Below are positions 44,443 through 54,200 of a DNA stretch of 55,699 bases, piece by piece. This DNA comes from Fragilaria crotonensis (taxonomy: Eukaryota > Bacillariophyta > Fragilariophyceae > Fragilariales > Fragilariaceae): NCBI GenBank assembly GCA_022925895.1, contig JAKSYS010000404.1, positions 1 to 55,699 of the forward strand. The letters run 5' to 3'. The position numbers and the translations under genes were made by a program. Each line of letters begins with the position of its first letter. Position 1 is the stretch's first letter. Under the pieces are notes generated by a model. The model searched no databases and was not told the DNA's origin. It saw nothing but the letters and a program-made list of their open reading frames with translations.

Positions 44443-46200
44443 ATGGCCGTTCGCGTGTTCATACGCCTTTCCAACGGAACCAAGTTCCCCTTGGAATTGG
44501 ACACGTCCTTGTCTGATACGACTGTTCGACAAGTCAAAGCATTGTTGCAAGAGCAAGAACATGGTCCAATCCCACTGCAAAGATTGATCTATAAGGGAAG
44601 GATTCTGGATGACGATCGCTCGTTGAGTGATTATGCCATTGTTCACGAATCCACGCTTCATCTTGTCAAGAGTCGTGCTCCTGTACCACCTTCTCCTCCA
44701 GCAACAGTTGCGGCGTCTCCTCCACCTGCACAGCAGCGACCAACTGTCAACAGGACCGTACACGTTCCTGCTGGTTCGAATACGAACGTGAACCCGTTTG
44801 CACCCGCAAATATGCCTCCGGGAATGATGCCAGGGATGATGAACCCACAAGATATGAATCCGGAGCAAATGTCCCAAATGATGAATTCGCCTTTGATGCA
44901 ATCGCTCTTTGACAATCCTGATCTCATGAGGACCATGATGGAAATGAACCCTCAAATGCAGCAACTCATGGATTCGAACCCACAGCTTCGCGAAGTTTTC
45001 AACAATCCGCAACTGTTGCGCCAGTCGTTGGAAATGATGCGCAATCCACAAGCAATGCAACATATGATGAGATCGCAAGATTTGGCCATGTCCCAACTGG
45101 AGAACATGCCTGGAGGATTTAGCGCTCTCAGCAACATGTATCGCGATGTACAAGAACCCATGATGGAGGCCATGGCACCAGGTGGTTCAAATACGACTCA
45201 ATCGTCAGGCGATGGTAGTACTAATTCCTTGGCCGGTGCTACTGGCACCGCCATGCCTAATCCGTGGGGATCGTCGACTTCGACGTCCAGGACCAACCCC
45301 AACACCTCCAACTCGGCAACCCGTACGACGCCGCCAAGCATGCCTAACACGATGATGAACAATCCTTGGGGATTCCCGCCTCCATCATCATCCTCCACAG
45401 CATTATCGACACCAGATGCCAGTAATCCCTGGGCGGCTGCCCCAACCGTCACAACAACAAATGGAACAGACGTTGCAAATGTTGGAAAACCCCGCTATGG
45501 CGCAAATGATGGAATCCTTTCTAGCAAATCCTGCAATGATGCAAAGTATCATGGCGTCCAATCAATGATGCAGCAGATGATGGAACACAATCCACAAGCG
45601 GCAAGGATGTTGCAAGACCCGCAGGTATTGCGATCGATGATGCAGCCCGATAATTTGAGAGCCATGATGCAGTTGCAGCAGGCCATGGGTGGTGTGGGTG
45701 GAGGGATGATGATGCCACCACCACCTGGAATGATGGATGCGTTTGGCATGCCACCGCCAACATCGGCTGGAAGTATGCCGCCAACTGCAGGTGGGTTGGA
45801 CTTCTCCACGTTATTGAATCAAATGCAAGCCACCAACCTGGGTGTCGGGCAGCAGCATACGCAACAACAACAGCAGCACCCTGCCGATCGCTTTCGAGTG
45901 CAATTGCAATCGCTTCGAGACATGGGCTTTGACGACGAACAAGCTTCTTTACGAGCCCTGCTGACATCTCATGGTAATTTGAATCGAGCAGTGGATATGT
46001 TATTGATGGGTGAAGTCCCAGATCACGTGCCCGGGATGGAACCGCCTCAGGCATCGTCGTCGGCATCATCAACAGCACCGCCAAGTACAGCCCCCGAAGC
46101 TGAAGAGTCGCCACCGCTGCCGGAGGAGGAGAATACGGCAGCAGTGGACGAGAATAAAAATGCGGATCCAAAGGACAAGATGGAAAAGAAGAATGATTGA
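44443..46200 (+). CDS. ubiquilin (UBL-STI1-UBA shuttle protein), with a frame-swapped inner segment
   Basis: Single long frame of 585 residues. The N-terminal ubiquitin-like domain (1-75) reads MAVRVFIRLSNGTKFPLELD, then LIYKGRILDDDRSLSDYAI. STI1-type Met/Asn/Pro repeats follow (SPLMQSLFDNPDLMRTMMEM, NPQAMQHMMRSQDLAMSQLE), and a UBA domain near 490-530 has SLRDMGFDDEQASLRALLTS. Ubiquilins (Dsk2 in yeast) carry ubiquitinated or membrane clients to the proteasome. Residues about 336-374 (GTDVANVGKPRYGANDG and on) make no sense. In the +1 frame the same bases (45461-45562) encode LQMLENPAMAQMMESFLANP AMMQSIMASN, the missing STI1 motif. So two compensating one-base indels, near 45450 and 45562, hide a conserved segment. 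The C-terminal tail is acidic. Confidence 0.92.
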   Translation: MAVRVFIRLSNGTKFPLELDTSLSDTTVRQVKALLQEQEHGPIPLQRLIYKGRILDDDRSLSDYAIVHESTLHLVKSRAPVPPSPPATVAASPPPAQQRPTVNRTVHVPAGSNTNVNPFAPANMPPGMMPGMMNPQDMNPEQMSQMMNSPLMQSLFDNPDLMRTMMEMNPQMQQLMDSNPQLREVFNNPQLLRQSLEMMRNPQAMQHMMRSQDLAMSQLENMPGGFSALSNMYRDVQEPMMEAMAPGGSNTTQSSGDGSTNSLAGATGTAMPNPWGSSTSTSRTNPNTSNSATRTTPPSMPNTMMNNPWGFPPPSSSSTALSTPDASNPWAAAPTVTTTNGTDVANVGKPRYGANDGILSSKSCNDAKYHGVQSMMQQMMEHNPQAARMLQDPQVLRSMMQPDNLRAMMQLQQAMGGVGGGMMMPPPPGMMDAFGMPPPTSAGSMPPTAGGLDFSTLLNQMQATNLGVGQQHTQQQQQHPADRFRVQLQSLRDMGFDDEQASLRALLTSHGNLNRAVDMLLMGEVPDHVPGMEPPQASSSASSTAPPSTAPEAEESPPLPEEENTAAVDENKNADPKDKMEKKND

Positions 46201-46950
46201 TGTACACATCCTTTTGTGCCGGTCTCGCGGCCTTTCGTGTGATAGCACGGGCGACTAGTTGTTGATGTAGTAGCATTAACTCCGTTGTGATTATTTGTGT
46301 TATGAGTCGTCACATCTGCTGTTATGAACAATGCAGTACTTTGCACCATATCCTTGCTACCCAAGTGACACGTCTTGTGTGTATAGGAGCAACGGCTTGT
46401 CTGCCCACATTGCAGTCATTTCGCCATTCCCCCCAAGTGAGGAGCAATGATGATAGGGGACGGATCAATGGATGAAAGATGAAACCAGTCCCATGGTGAT
46501 GATTCGTTTGTAGGCGCTGACCGCCGAAGCCGAACTTGGGTATTAATTTATCTTAAATGATATATCCAAAACAAATCGAAGCCAACCGTTGGGGCACTAC
46601 CATGTATAGATTGGGAATACACGTATACAGCGCAATTCCAAAGAATGTGTATGAATGTGACACGCCTAACTACGAATAAACTGCCGGATGCATCCTCACA
46701 TTTTCCGATACATGCATGTGCTATCACGAATCCTGGTACTAGTAGTACGCCAGTAAGTAAAACATGGATTTGATGATGATACCAGGTACGAGTATGCTGT
46801 TTTCGTACCAGTGTTTTGTTACCATATATCTTAGCTCTGATCGAACGACAACAACGACAGTTTGAGAAAACACACGAGTCACAACGACCATCAAGTCCTC
46901 ACCACTCCTGACCCTCCGCTCTTGAAATCACTTACCACCCCACCGCAATC
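46201..46950. other. intergenic spacer
   Basis: 750 bp between two plus-strand genes. It includes GTAC words at 46735-46800. It contains the 3' end of the ubiquilin transcript and the promoter of the DUF4112 gene. No further feature supported. Confidence 0.4.
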
Positions 46951-47481
46951 ATGCTTTGTTGTGGAAAACGAGAGCCTCCTGTATTGAACGAGGATCAAAT
47001 AAAAATTCTCCAAGAAATGGAGTCGCTCGCAAATTTTATGGACACATCCTGGATTACCGTGTGCGGAAAAACCTTTGGTGCCGACTCGATCATTGGTCTT
47101 ATTCCCGGTGTTGGTGATTTTGCCACAATGGGTGTGTCGATCTGGATCGTTATTCGGGCGTGGTTTGCCTTTGATAAGAGAGTCTTTCGCCGGTCCGGAT
47201 GCATTATGCTCATCAATTGTGGAATTGATTTTTGCATCGGAGCAATCCCGCTAGCAGGAGATATTTTTGACATATACTGGAAAGCGAATGTGAAGAATGT
47301 TAATATAGTGCGAAAGCATTATGGAATGGAACCCATGCCGCCGCCTCCGGAAAAAGTGGATGAAAAAGGAAAGAAGAAGAAGGGTCGGAACAAGAAAGCG
47401 GCAAGTCGATCCATCCCAGAAGACCTTGAAGAACCTGTTGAATCCGGAAGTCCTGCAGCGACTCAAGAATCCAAAGTTTGA
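46951..47481 (+). CDS. DUF4112 membrane protein
   Basis: 176 residues, single exon. The core, residues 20-125, has two glycine-containing hydrophobic hairpins: ADSIIGLIPGVGDFATMGVS with WIVIRAWF, and CIMLINCGIDFCIGAIPLAG with DIFDIYWKAN. The repeated IPGVGD / IPLAGD pattern is the signature of the DUF4112 family, found in bacteria and fungi and of unknown role. The C-terminus is Pro then Lys-rich (KKKKGRNKKAASRS) and probably cytosolic. The start at 46951 follows a CCACCGCAATC context and gives MLCCGKREPP, whose two Cys residues near the N-terminus may be lipid-modified (inference). No frame breaks. Confidence 0.88.
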   Translation: MLCCGKREPPVLNEDQIKILQEMESLANFMDTSWITVCGKTFGADSIIGLIPGVGDFATMGVSIWIVIRAWFAFDKRVFRRSGCIMLINCGIDFCIGAIPLAGDIFDIYWKANVKNVNIVRKHYGMEPMPPPPEKVDEKGKKKKGRNKKAASRSIPEDLEEPVESGSPAATQESKV

Positions 47482-47630
47482 AACTTTACCTGTTGCCCAA
47501 GCCTTGTAACTTCCGCTACATGTCGCTGAACACCTTGGGCTGTTCGCGCAAGTGTCAACTCAATTAGCTGGTCAGTTTGACTCATCATTTGTGGTCGCTG
47601 TCTTCTCTGTGACAATAATGCGTCTAGTCG

Positions 47631-48632
47631 TCACTCCTTGCAGCTTGCCTTGCCTCTTTGCTTCTTCTCGTGTCGCGCCACCAAAACTTTGGCGCGTTGA
47701 ATCTCGTCCTCCTTCATCCCAACTCCCTTTGTGGCCAAGTACAATTTTCGCAGCCGTCGTCGTTCTCTGCGGAGTTCTTCCGCCAATTTCTGAGCACGAT
47801 TCTTGTCCTTGGCGGCAGGAAGAGCAGTAGCGTTAGCAGTTGACAATGCAGGCTCGGATTTTACAGTCCCATCACGCCACCGTTGACGGCGGTCTCGTTT
47901 TTCTTGTCGTCGTAGTTCTTTGCGTTCATCCCGCGCCACCAAAATTCGTGCGCGCTCGATCTCCTCTAACGTCATTGTTGTGTTTGTGTTGGTTGGCGCA
48001 TCTTGAGCTAACGTCGTTTTGTCATTAGCAGCAGTAGCATCGAGATAACGTTGACGCAATTCTCGATTCTTCTCCAATTGTTCCTTCGTAGCGGGAGGGG
48101 CTGTCCAAGGAACAACCTTGCTGGTGGCAGGATCGTGTCGTGGTTTGCCAAACGATGGTTGTCTTCGTTGATGAAACAATGTCGCACTGCCGTTGTTGCT
48201 ACTGTTGTAATATGCTGCGGTAGCTGCCGCCGGTCTCGTTTCATCACATGTTTTTGAGTGACAAGTCCGACGACTTGCATAATTGAAATTATGACACTTG
48301 GGACAGGTCCAAGCACCTGGTTCCAATGCGCTGGATGCGGACGTGTTGTTCGCATCAGCGGCATTATGATCATCATCCGAAACATGATCATGATGACGAT
48401 TAATCGTCATGATGGGCGACAATTCTTTGTTCGTCACGTCATCGTTCGTCTTCGCCGTCGTAGGTGGTTGCAACATGGTCGTTGCATCATGAGTTTGTCT
48501 CTTGCCGTGCATCATTATTTTTGACTGTTGTTGCTGTTGCTGTTGTTGCAATGAATCGGCACGTCGTTGTTCGGCCACGGATCGATTTCGCTTTTGTGCT
48601 CGCGCTTGAATAGCTTCCGCAGATCGTGCCAT
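47631..48632 (-). CDS. RanBP2-type zinc-finger protein with coiled-coil repeats
   Basis: The ATG at 48632 (MARSAEAIQARAQKRNRSVA) is preferred over the upstream in-frame start at 48809, which adds hydrophobic, unstructured residues. 333 residues. A poly-Gln run is near residue 30. A single RanBP2 zinc finger lies near 110-135: GAWTCPKCHNFNYASRRTCH SKTCDE, with the W-x-C-x2-C ... C-x4-C spacing. These fingers bind single-stranded RNA or ubiquitin. The rest is Arg/Lys/Glu-rich helix. An I-E-R-A-(R/K)-x-L-V-A-R motif occurs twice (EEIERARILVARDERKE and DEIQRAKVLVARHEKKQ), an internal repeat. Likely nuclear and RNA-associated (inference). Convergent with the DUF4112 gene, 150 bp apart. Confidence 0.82.
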   Translation of the reverse strand: MARSAEAIQARAQKRNRSVAEQRRADSLQQQQQQQQSKIMMHGKRQTHDATTMLQPPTTAKTNDDVTNKELSPIMTINRHHDHVSDDDHNAADANNTSASSALEPGAWTCPKCHNFNYASRRTCHSKTCDETRPAAATAAYYNSSNNGSATLFHQRRQPSFGKPRHDPATSKVVPWTAPPATKEQLEKNRELRQRYLDATAANDKTTLAQDAPTNTNTTMTLEEIERARILVARDERKELRRQEKRDRRQRWRDGTVKSEPALSTANATALPAAKDKNRAQKLAEELRRERRRLRKLYLATKGVGMKEDEIQRAKVLVARHEKKQRGKASCKE

Positions 48633-49155
48633 TATCTTGAATGGTAAACAACTACTTGAATGGTAAACAACTACGGTAGAGTACAATTGTACTTTCTGTA
48701 TAGTTTGACAAATGGAATGCAGTTGAATCACGTTGGATTCGTTACACCAGTTGATGTTTTTGCCCGTCGGCTGTTCTTTGTTGATAGTCTCAGCGCTATT
48801 GTTCGACACTGTTACGATCGTAATCTGAGATCTGAGCAGTTCGGTGCGAAGTGTGAAGCGTATTTTCCCTGGATTTTCAGATTTTCGCCCTCGGTTAGGA
48901 AATATGGATGGTCATGAATTCTTGGACTCATGATGTCATGATGCGTCATTGGTCATGTGTCATGTGTCATGTGTCATGTGTCATGTTTCTGTGCTGTCAC
49001 ATGTCATCATGTCATGTATGCCAGTGCAAGTACAAGTACCTACTGTAGTGCTTCAGTGTTAACGGACTCGAGTACTGTATACCGTACGGAGTACTACCGG
49101 TAGTATTTTGTCCTGCAGTGTATGGATACAATTACCCACTTTGTCCCAAAACAAG
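48633..49155. other. spacer before copia element
   Basis: 520 bp with a TCATGTG microsatellite, then GTAC-rich DNA at 49030-49105 (GTACAAGTACC, GAGTACTGTATACCGTACGG). It ends at the target site ACAAG of the copia insertion. Confidence 0.45.
48953..48986 (+). repeat. (TCATGTG)n microsatellite
   Basis: Four perfect copies of TCATGTG and a partial fifth. Further TCATG words flank it on both sides (48913-48950 and 49000-49018). Confidence 0.9.
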
Positions 49156-49303
49156 TGATTGAACTAACGCGGGCAAGACGAGTACACAGTACAACGATGA
49201 TGACGGTACAGTACGCTGATGGAATAGCTAGTGCACTCTTTTACGATCGCGTCTCTAGTTGCCCATGATTAACGCACCGTATTACTACGACTACCTTTAT
49301 TCA
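49156..49303 (+). repeat. 5' LTR, 148 bp
   Basis: Identical to 55544-55690 but for CTCTTTTACG here against CTCTTTACG there. It starts TG and ends CA as LTRs do. This is short for a copia LTR. Confidence 0.93.
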
Positions 49304-49304
49304 G

Positions 49305-49317
49305 TTTATCAGACCCA
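49305..49317 (+). other. primer-binding site
   Basis: TTTATCAGACCCA, one base after the LTR. The same 13 bases sit in the defective copia at 9865-9853. It resembles initiator-Met-tRNA primer sites with the TATCAGA core. Confidence 0.7.
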
Positions 49318-49802
49318 TGCTACGCCGCCATATCGCGTTCGTCGAGCTATGTTGCTATCCCCACTCGTCTCGCTGATAGGGATTGCCCTCTGGCTCGGAT
49401 GGCCGAGGTTGCATGTTCAACCCCATCGCATGAAACGGCTGCACGCCTAGGCATGCTTCGAACTGCCCACCGACAGTGACCATAACGTGTCAACACGCCC
49501 ACGTGGCCTGGCCGGTCGATCCCATGGTGTAATCAAACCCGGGACAGCACATCATCGTCGAATGGTCGTGGTGCACCGTCATACGCATCCACTGGAAACG
49601 TGTGCGTTGGAAATTGTTACAGGATTCGTTTTGGTGATTGTCTCTTTATACGTCACCAACATTTATATACGACCGTTTAACTAAAGGGTGACCTAACGGG
49701 CTAAGACGAAACGCCCCGAGTCCTTTTTTGCGGTTTTGATCGGATCATCTTTTTTCCTGTGTTCTGCCGATCGATCTCCTTTGTTTCGATCTTGCCTCCA
49801 CG

Positions 49803-51299
49803 ATGCAGAACGCTGTAATGCGCGCCACGATGACTCGGATCGGCTTCACCGAAGCGGCGGCCCAGGCCATCGTGGAAGACCAAGGCATTGATTCTCTCGA
49901 TGAGATTAAGCTCTTGACTGACGAAGAGATCGAGAGCCTTTGCAGGGTGCTCCGGAAACCTGGTGGGATGATACCAGGTGTTGGCGCCGGGGCGGCTCAA
50001 GTACAGAACCCCGGCGTTCAGGTGAACCAGCGTGCCGAAGGGCATCTCAAACTGCTTGCCTTTTATTTGAGACATCAGGCCCGAGTCAGCCGTGAAGTCA
50101 ACGCTCCAGACATCACGCTTGAGTCGATTCGATCAGTTCGGGAGCTCCGTGAGTTCGAGTCCACCTACAAGACTCCGACTGATAACGTGCCTGCCATCAA
50201 CGCCAAGGACTGGCCGAAGACAATGGAATCGATCGAGGAGTACCTACGATCCTATCTAGGAACGGAAAATCCCACTCGCATATGTTGTTCGAAAGCACGT
50301 TGCGATTCCCGAAGGAGCCGACCCTCCTACAAACTATCCTACGATCCAGGACGAAATGATAGCGAGGGCTCCGCACTACATGACACTTGCAAATGGAACG
50401 CAGGTGCCCGATCCCATTTACCTTGTCAATAGGGAGAAGGTCTGGGATATAATTTCAGGATCACTCGCGACCATTCGTCGTGGACGTACGTCAAACCTGC
50501 ACAACGCACGCGCGATGGCAGGATGGCGTTCAATGGGCTCTATCAACATTTTCTTGGCCCCAATAACGTTGACAATATGGCAACGCAGGCTGAGGACAAG
50601 CTTAAGAATACAGTCTACAACGGTGAGCAGCGTCGTTGGGACTTTGAGCGCTATGTGAACGTTCACAAGCAACAGCATTCGATTATGGAAGGCCTTGTCG
50701 AACATGGCTACACGGGGATTGATCCCAGATCGAAGGTCCGATTCCTTCTTGACGGGATAAAGACCGACAAGTTCGACGCCGTTAAGACCCGGATTATGTC
50801 TGACGAGCGACTTCGCAGTGATTTTGATCTATGTGTCACTTTGTACCAGGATTACATCCGTCAAACCTCGAAGAGTAAGACAAATGCGACGGTCAATATC
50901 TCCGAGATGAAGTCGGGCTCGAAGCGAAAGATCGACTCAATTGAGGACAGGTACTATACCAAAGAGGAGTACCATTCTCTGACGCCCGAACAGAAGAAAG
51001 ACCTTGCGTCCAAACGCCTCAAGAGGGGACACAAGCCCGGGGCTAAGGATAGTAAGGTTAAAGGTGCCAAGCCCCAGGACAAGCCAACCGGGAAAGAGGT
51101 GATCAAGAACCTCAAGGCCGTCAATCGTCAGGTCTCCCAGCTCGCCAAACAAATGGGGAAGGCAGCAGTGGCTGATGACGACACTGCACATTCGACGCAT
51201 TCCGATTCGTCCGTGGAGGAAAAGAAAAGACCTACCGGGTCTAATCGTACGAACCCATCTCTTACCCGCCAGAAGAAAGCCACTGCCACCGACAAGTGA
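49803..51299 (+). CDS. copia Gag (frame breaks)
   Basis: The start at 49803 gives MQNAVMRATMTRIGFTEAAA then QAIVEDQGIDSLDEIKLLTD, a helical head like that of other diatom copia Gags. The frame breaks near 50285 and again near 50500-50520. It then runs open (50523-51299) through LYQHFLGPNNVDNMATQAED and KVRFLLDGIKTDKFDAVKTR to a Lys-rich tail ending KKATATDK. No CCHC zinc knuckle is present; the basic tail may bind RNA instead. It ends with TGA (51297-51299), which is in the same frame as the following protease. Confidence 0.8.
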
Positions 51300-54200
51300 C
51301 GAATAACTCTGGCGGTCCTCCGCTCGCTCGGATCGCTTGATGTGGCTGTGACCGAATCGCACACCGATCTAGACTCCCATGCAGACCAGTGCGCCGTGGG
51401 TAGTAATTCTTTACTAGTGCATGACTATGAGAAACCTATTAACGTCTCCGGTTATAATCCCAACGGGCCCGTGGCCAAAGATCTCAAGACTGTGTCGGCG
51501 GCACTCGCGTACGACGACCCAGTATCGGGGGAGACGGTAATACTAATGGTCCATCAAGCAATTTACATCCCCGAACTCACCCATAACCTTCTTTCCACGA
51601 TGCAGGTTCGTCTGAATGATGTGATCGTAAACGATACGCCTCGTTTCCTCACGGATAATGTTACGGACCTTACGCATTCCTTGGTTATTCCGGTGGATGA
51701 TACCGACACTCCTATGTGATACCTCTCTCGATCCAGGGTGTCACCTCCTCTTTCCCGACTCGCCGTCCTACAGTGGATGAATACGAGTCTCTTCCACACT
51801 CTCGCTCACGAGTGCTGACGTTCCGTACGATCCCGCCGATTCGACATACGCGGAACAAGAACGCGCGCTCACTCAAGCGATTTTCGAAACAGGGGACCGC
51901 GTTGGAGCTCCGCCGCCGTCGAGACGGCTGTGCTCGGTTTCCAAAATGCATTCGTACGCCCGGAACATCGGAATCGGATTAGACGGAGCCTCTTTATCAA
52001 TAAGGGCACCTCACTTTCGATGACGGCACTTTCTTGCGCTCACTGGTACGCTTCAATACTCTGAGGCGATCAGGGGCCGGTCCGCAGTTTGACTCGGACA
52101 TGCTCGCTAGAAATTGGGGTATCGACCGCCAAACAGCGCGTCGAACGGTGGATGTTACAACCCAGCGTGGCGTCCGGACGGTGTTGCACCCGACGTTGTC
52201 GCGTCGATTCCGACCAACGACCGGCAGCTGAGATACCGCCGTCTCGCCATCGACTGCTTTACGGATACTCTGATCTCAAACACGACATCGAAGCGCAATA
52301 ATAAGTATGCGCAAATCTTTGCGACTGCCGACGGGTGGTGCAGGGCATATCCGATGACGAAGAAATCGGAAGCCCATGAGGGACTCTCGCTGCTATTCCA
52401 GCGCGAGGGTGTTCCCAATACGATCATCATGGATGGTGCTCGAGAGCAGACCATGAGTCTGTTCCGTCGCAAATGCCGGGAAGCCGGGGTTCATGTCCGA
52501 CAGACGGAACCGCACACTCCATGGTCCAATGCGGCGGAATCGGCGATCCGCGAATTAAAGAAAGGAGTCGGACGCCAGATGGTTCGCTCGGGAGCTCCGA
52601 AACGACTCTGGGACGACTGCCTCGAGCGTGAAGCATACGTACGTTCGTTTACGGCTCATGACATTTACAGACTGAACGGCCAAGTGCCAGAAACGCTCGT
52701 TAGCGGCGAAACAGCTGACATATCACCGCTCGCACTCTTCAAATGGTATGAGTGGGTGTTGTTCCGTGACACGTCCGTCACGTACCCCGATGATTCGATG
52801 GTCCTGGGTAGGGACCTGGGACCGGCCATCGACATTGGACCAGCGATGACACGCAAGGTACTCAAGTCTAATGGCCAGGTAGTATATCGATCGACAGTGC
52901 GCGCATTGACTGCCGATGAGCTTGCTGACGAAACTATGACTAAGAATCGCAGGGAATTTACGGAAAAGGTCAATGCGATTCTCGGAGATGGTTTCAAGTA
53001 TGAAGATTTTGCCTCCGACCCCGAATTGGAGACTTTCGAGACTCCGACCTATCAACACTATTCGGACGACGGCGACGGCGAGTTAACACCCCATGTCCTC
53101 GACGCGGACGACGATGTAGATGTCGATACGCATGACCAATATGTCGGGGCTGAGGTGAACTTACCGATCGGCGACCGAATGATGAGTGGCAAGGTGAGGG
53201 GACGGAAGAGAACAGCAGACGGCAGTTTGGTAGGAAGGCCAACGCCAACCCGATCCTTGATACGAGGACGTACGAGGTCGAGTTCCCGGACGGCCAAACA
53301 GCGGAACTCGCTGCTAACATTATCGCGCAGAACATGTACGCCATGTGTGATACCGAAGGGAACCAGTACTTGCTTCTCGCTGGAATTGTTGACCACAGGA
53401 AGGACGATTCGGCAATCGAACGACCCGATATGTATATCCAACGTGGTTCCAACCAACAGATCCGCAAGACGACGAAGGGTTGGAGATTGTGCGTTGAGTG
53501 GAGGGATGGCAGCACCTCGTGGGAGCGCCTTGCTGACCTCAAGGAGTCTAACCCCGTCGAGGTGGCTGACTATGCCGTGTCTAAGGGAATAGATACGGAG
53601 CCCGCCTTCGCTTGGTGGGTACCGTTCACACTCAAACGACGAAACCGCATAATCGCGGCGGTGAACAGTCGCTATCACAAACGGACTCACAAATTTGGAA
53701 TTGGGTCCCGAAGACTTTTGACGACTGCGTCAGAATCGACAATGGAAACGGCAACACGATGTGGCAGGATGCGGTACGAAAGGAAATGTCGAAGGTGCGA
53801 ATCGCCTTCCAAACCTTGGGCGACGATGACAGTCCGCCACCAACGTTCCAAGAAATTCGCTGCCATCTTGTGTTCGATGTGAAGATGGAGGACTTCCAGC
53901 GGAAGGCGCGCCTTGTCGCTGGGGCCACATGACAGAAACGCCAGCTTCTGTGACGTATGCAAGCGTCGTATCACGTGAATCCGTCAGGATCGCACTGACC
54001 CTGGCAGCTCTCAATGACTTGGAGGTCAAGACGGCAGACATAGAGAATGCCTACCTGACCGCGCCGGTTGGTGAGAAAATATGGTGTCGCCTGGGACCTG
54101 AGTTCGGAGCTGATGCCGGAAGAAGGCTCTGATCGTACAGGCTATACGGTCTTAAGTCGGCAGGTGCATCCTTTCGGAACCACCTTGCAGATTGCATGCG

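Noticed and set aside
44419-45153. Minus-strand His/Arg-rich frame of 244 codons
   Set aside because: Antisense of the Met/Asn/Pro-rich ubiquilin repeats, with no domain of its own.
49390-49440. tRNA-like word GGTTGCATGTTCAACCCC
   Set aside because: It could suggest a T-arm, but no acceptor stem or anticodon arm could be built around it; it lies in the copia leader.
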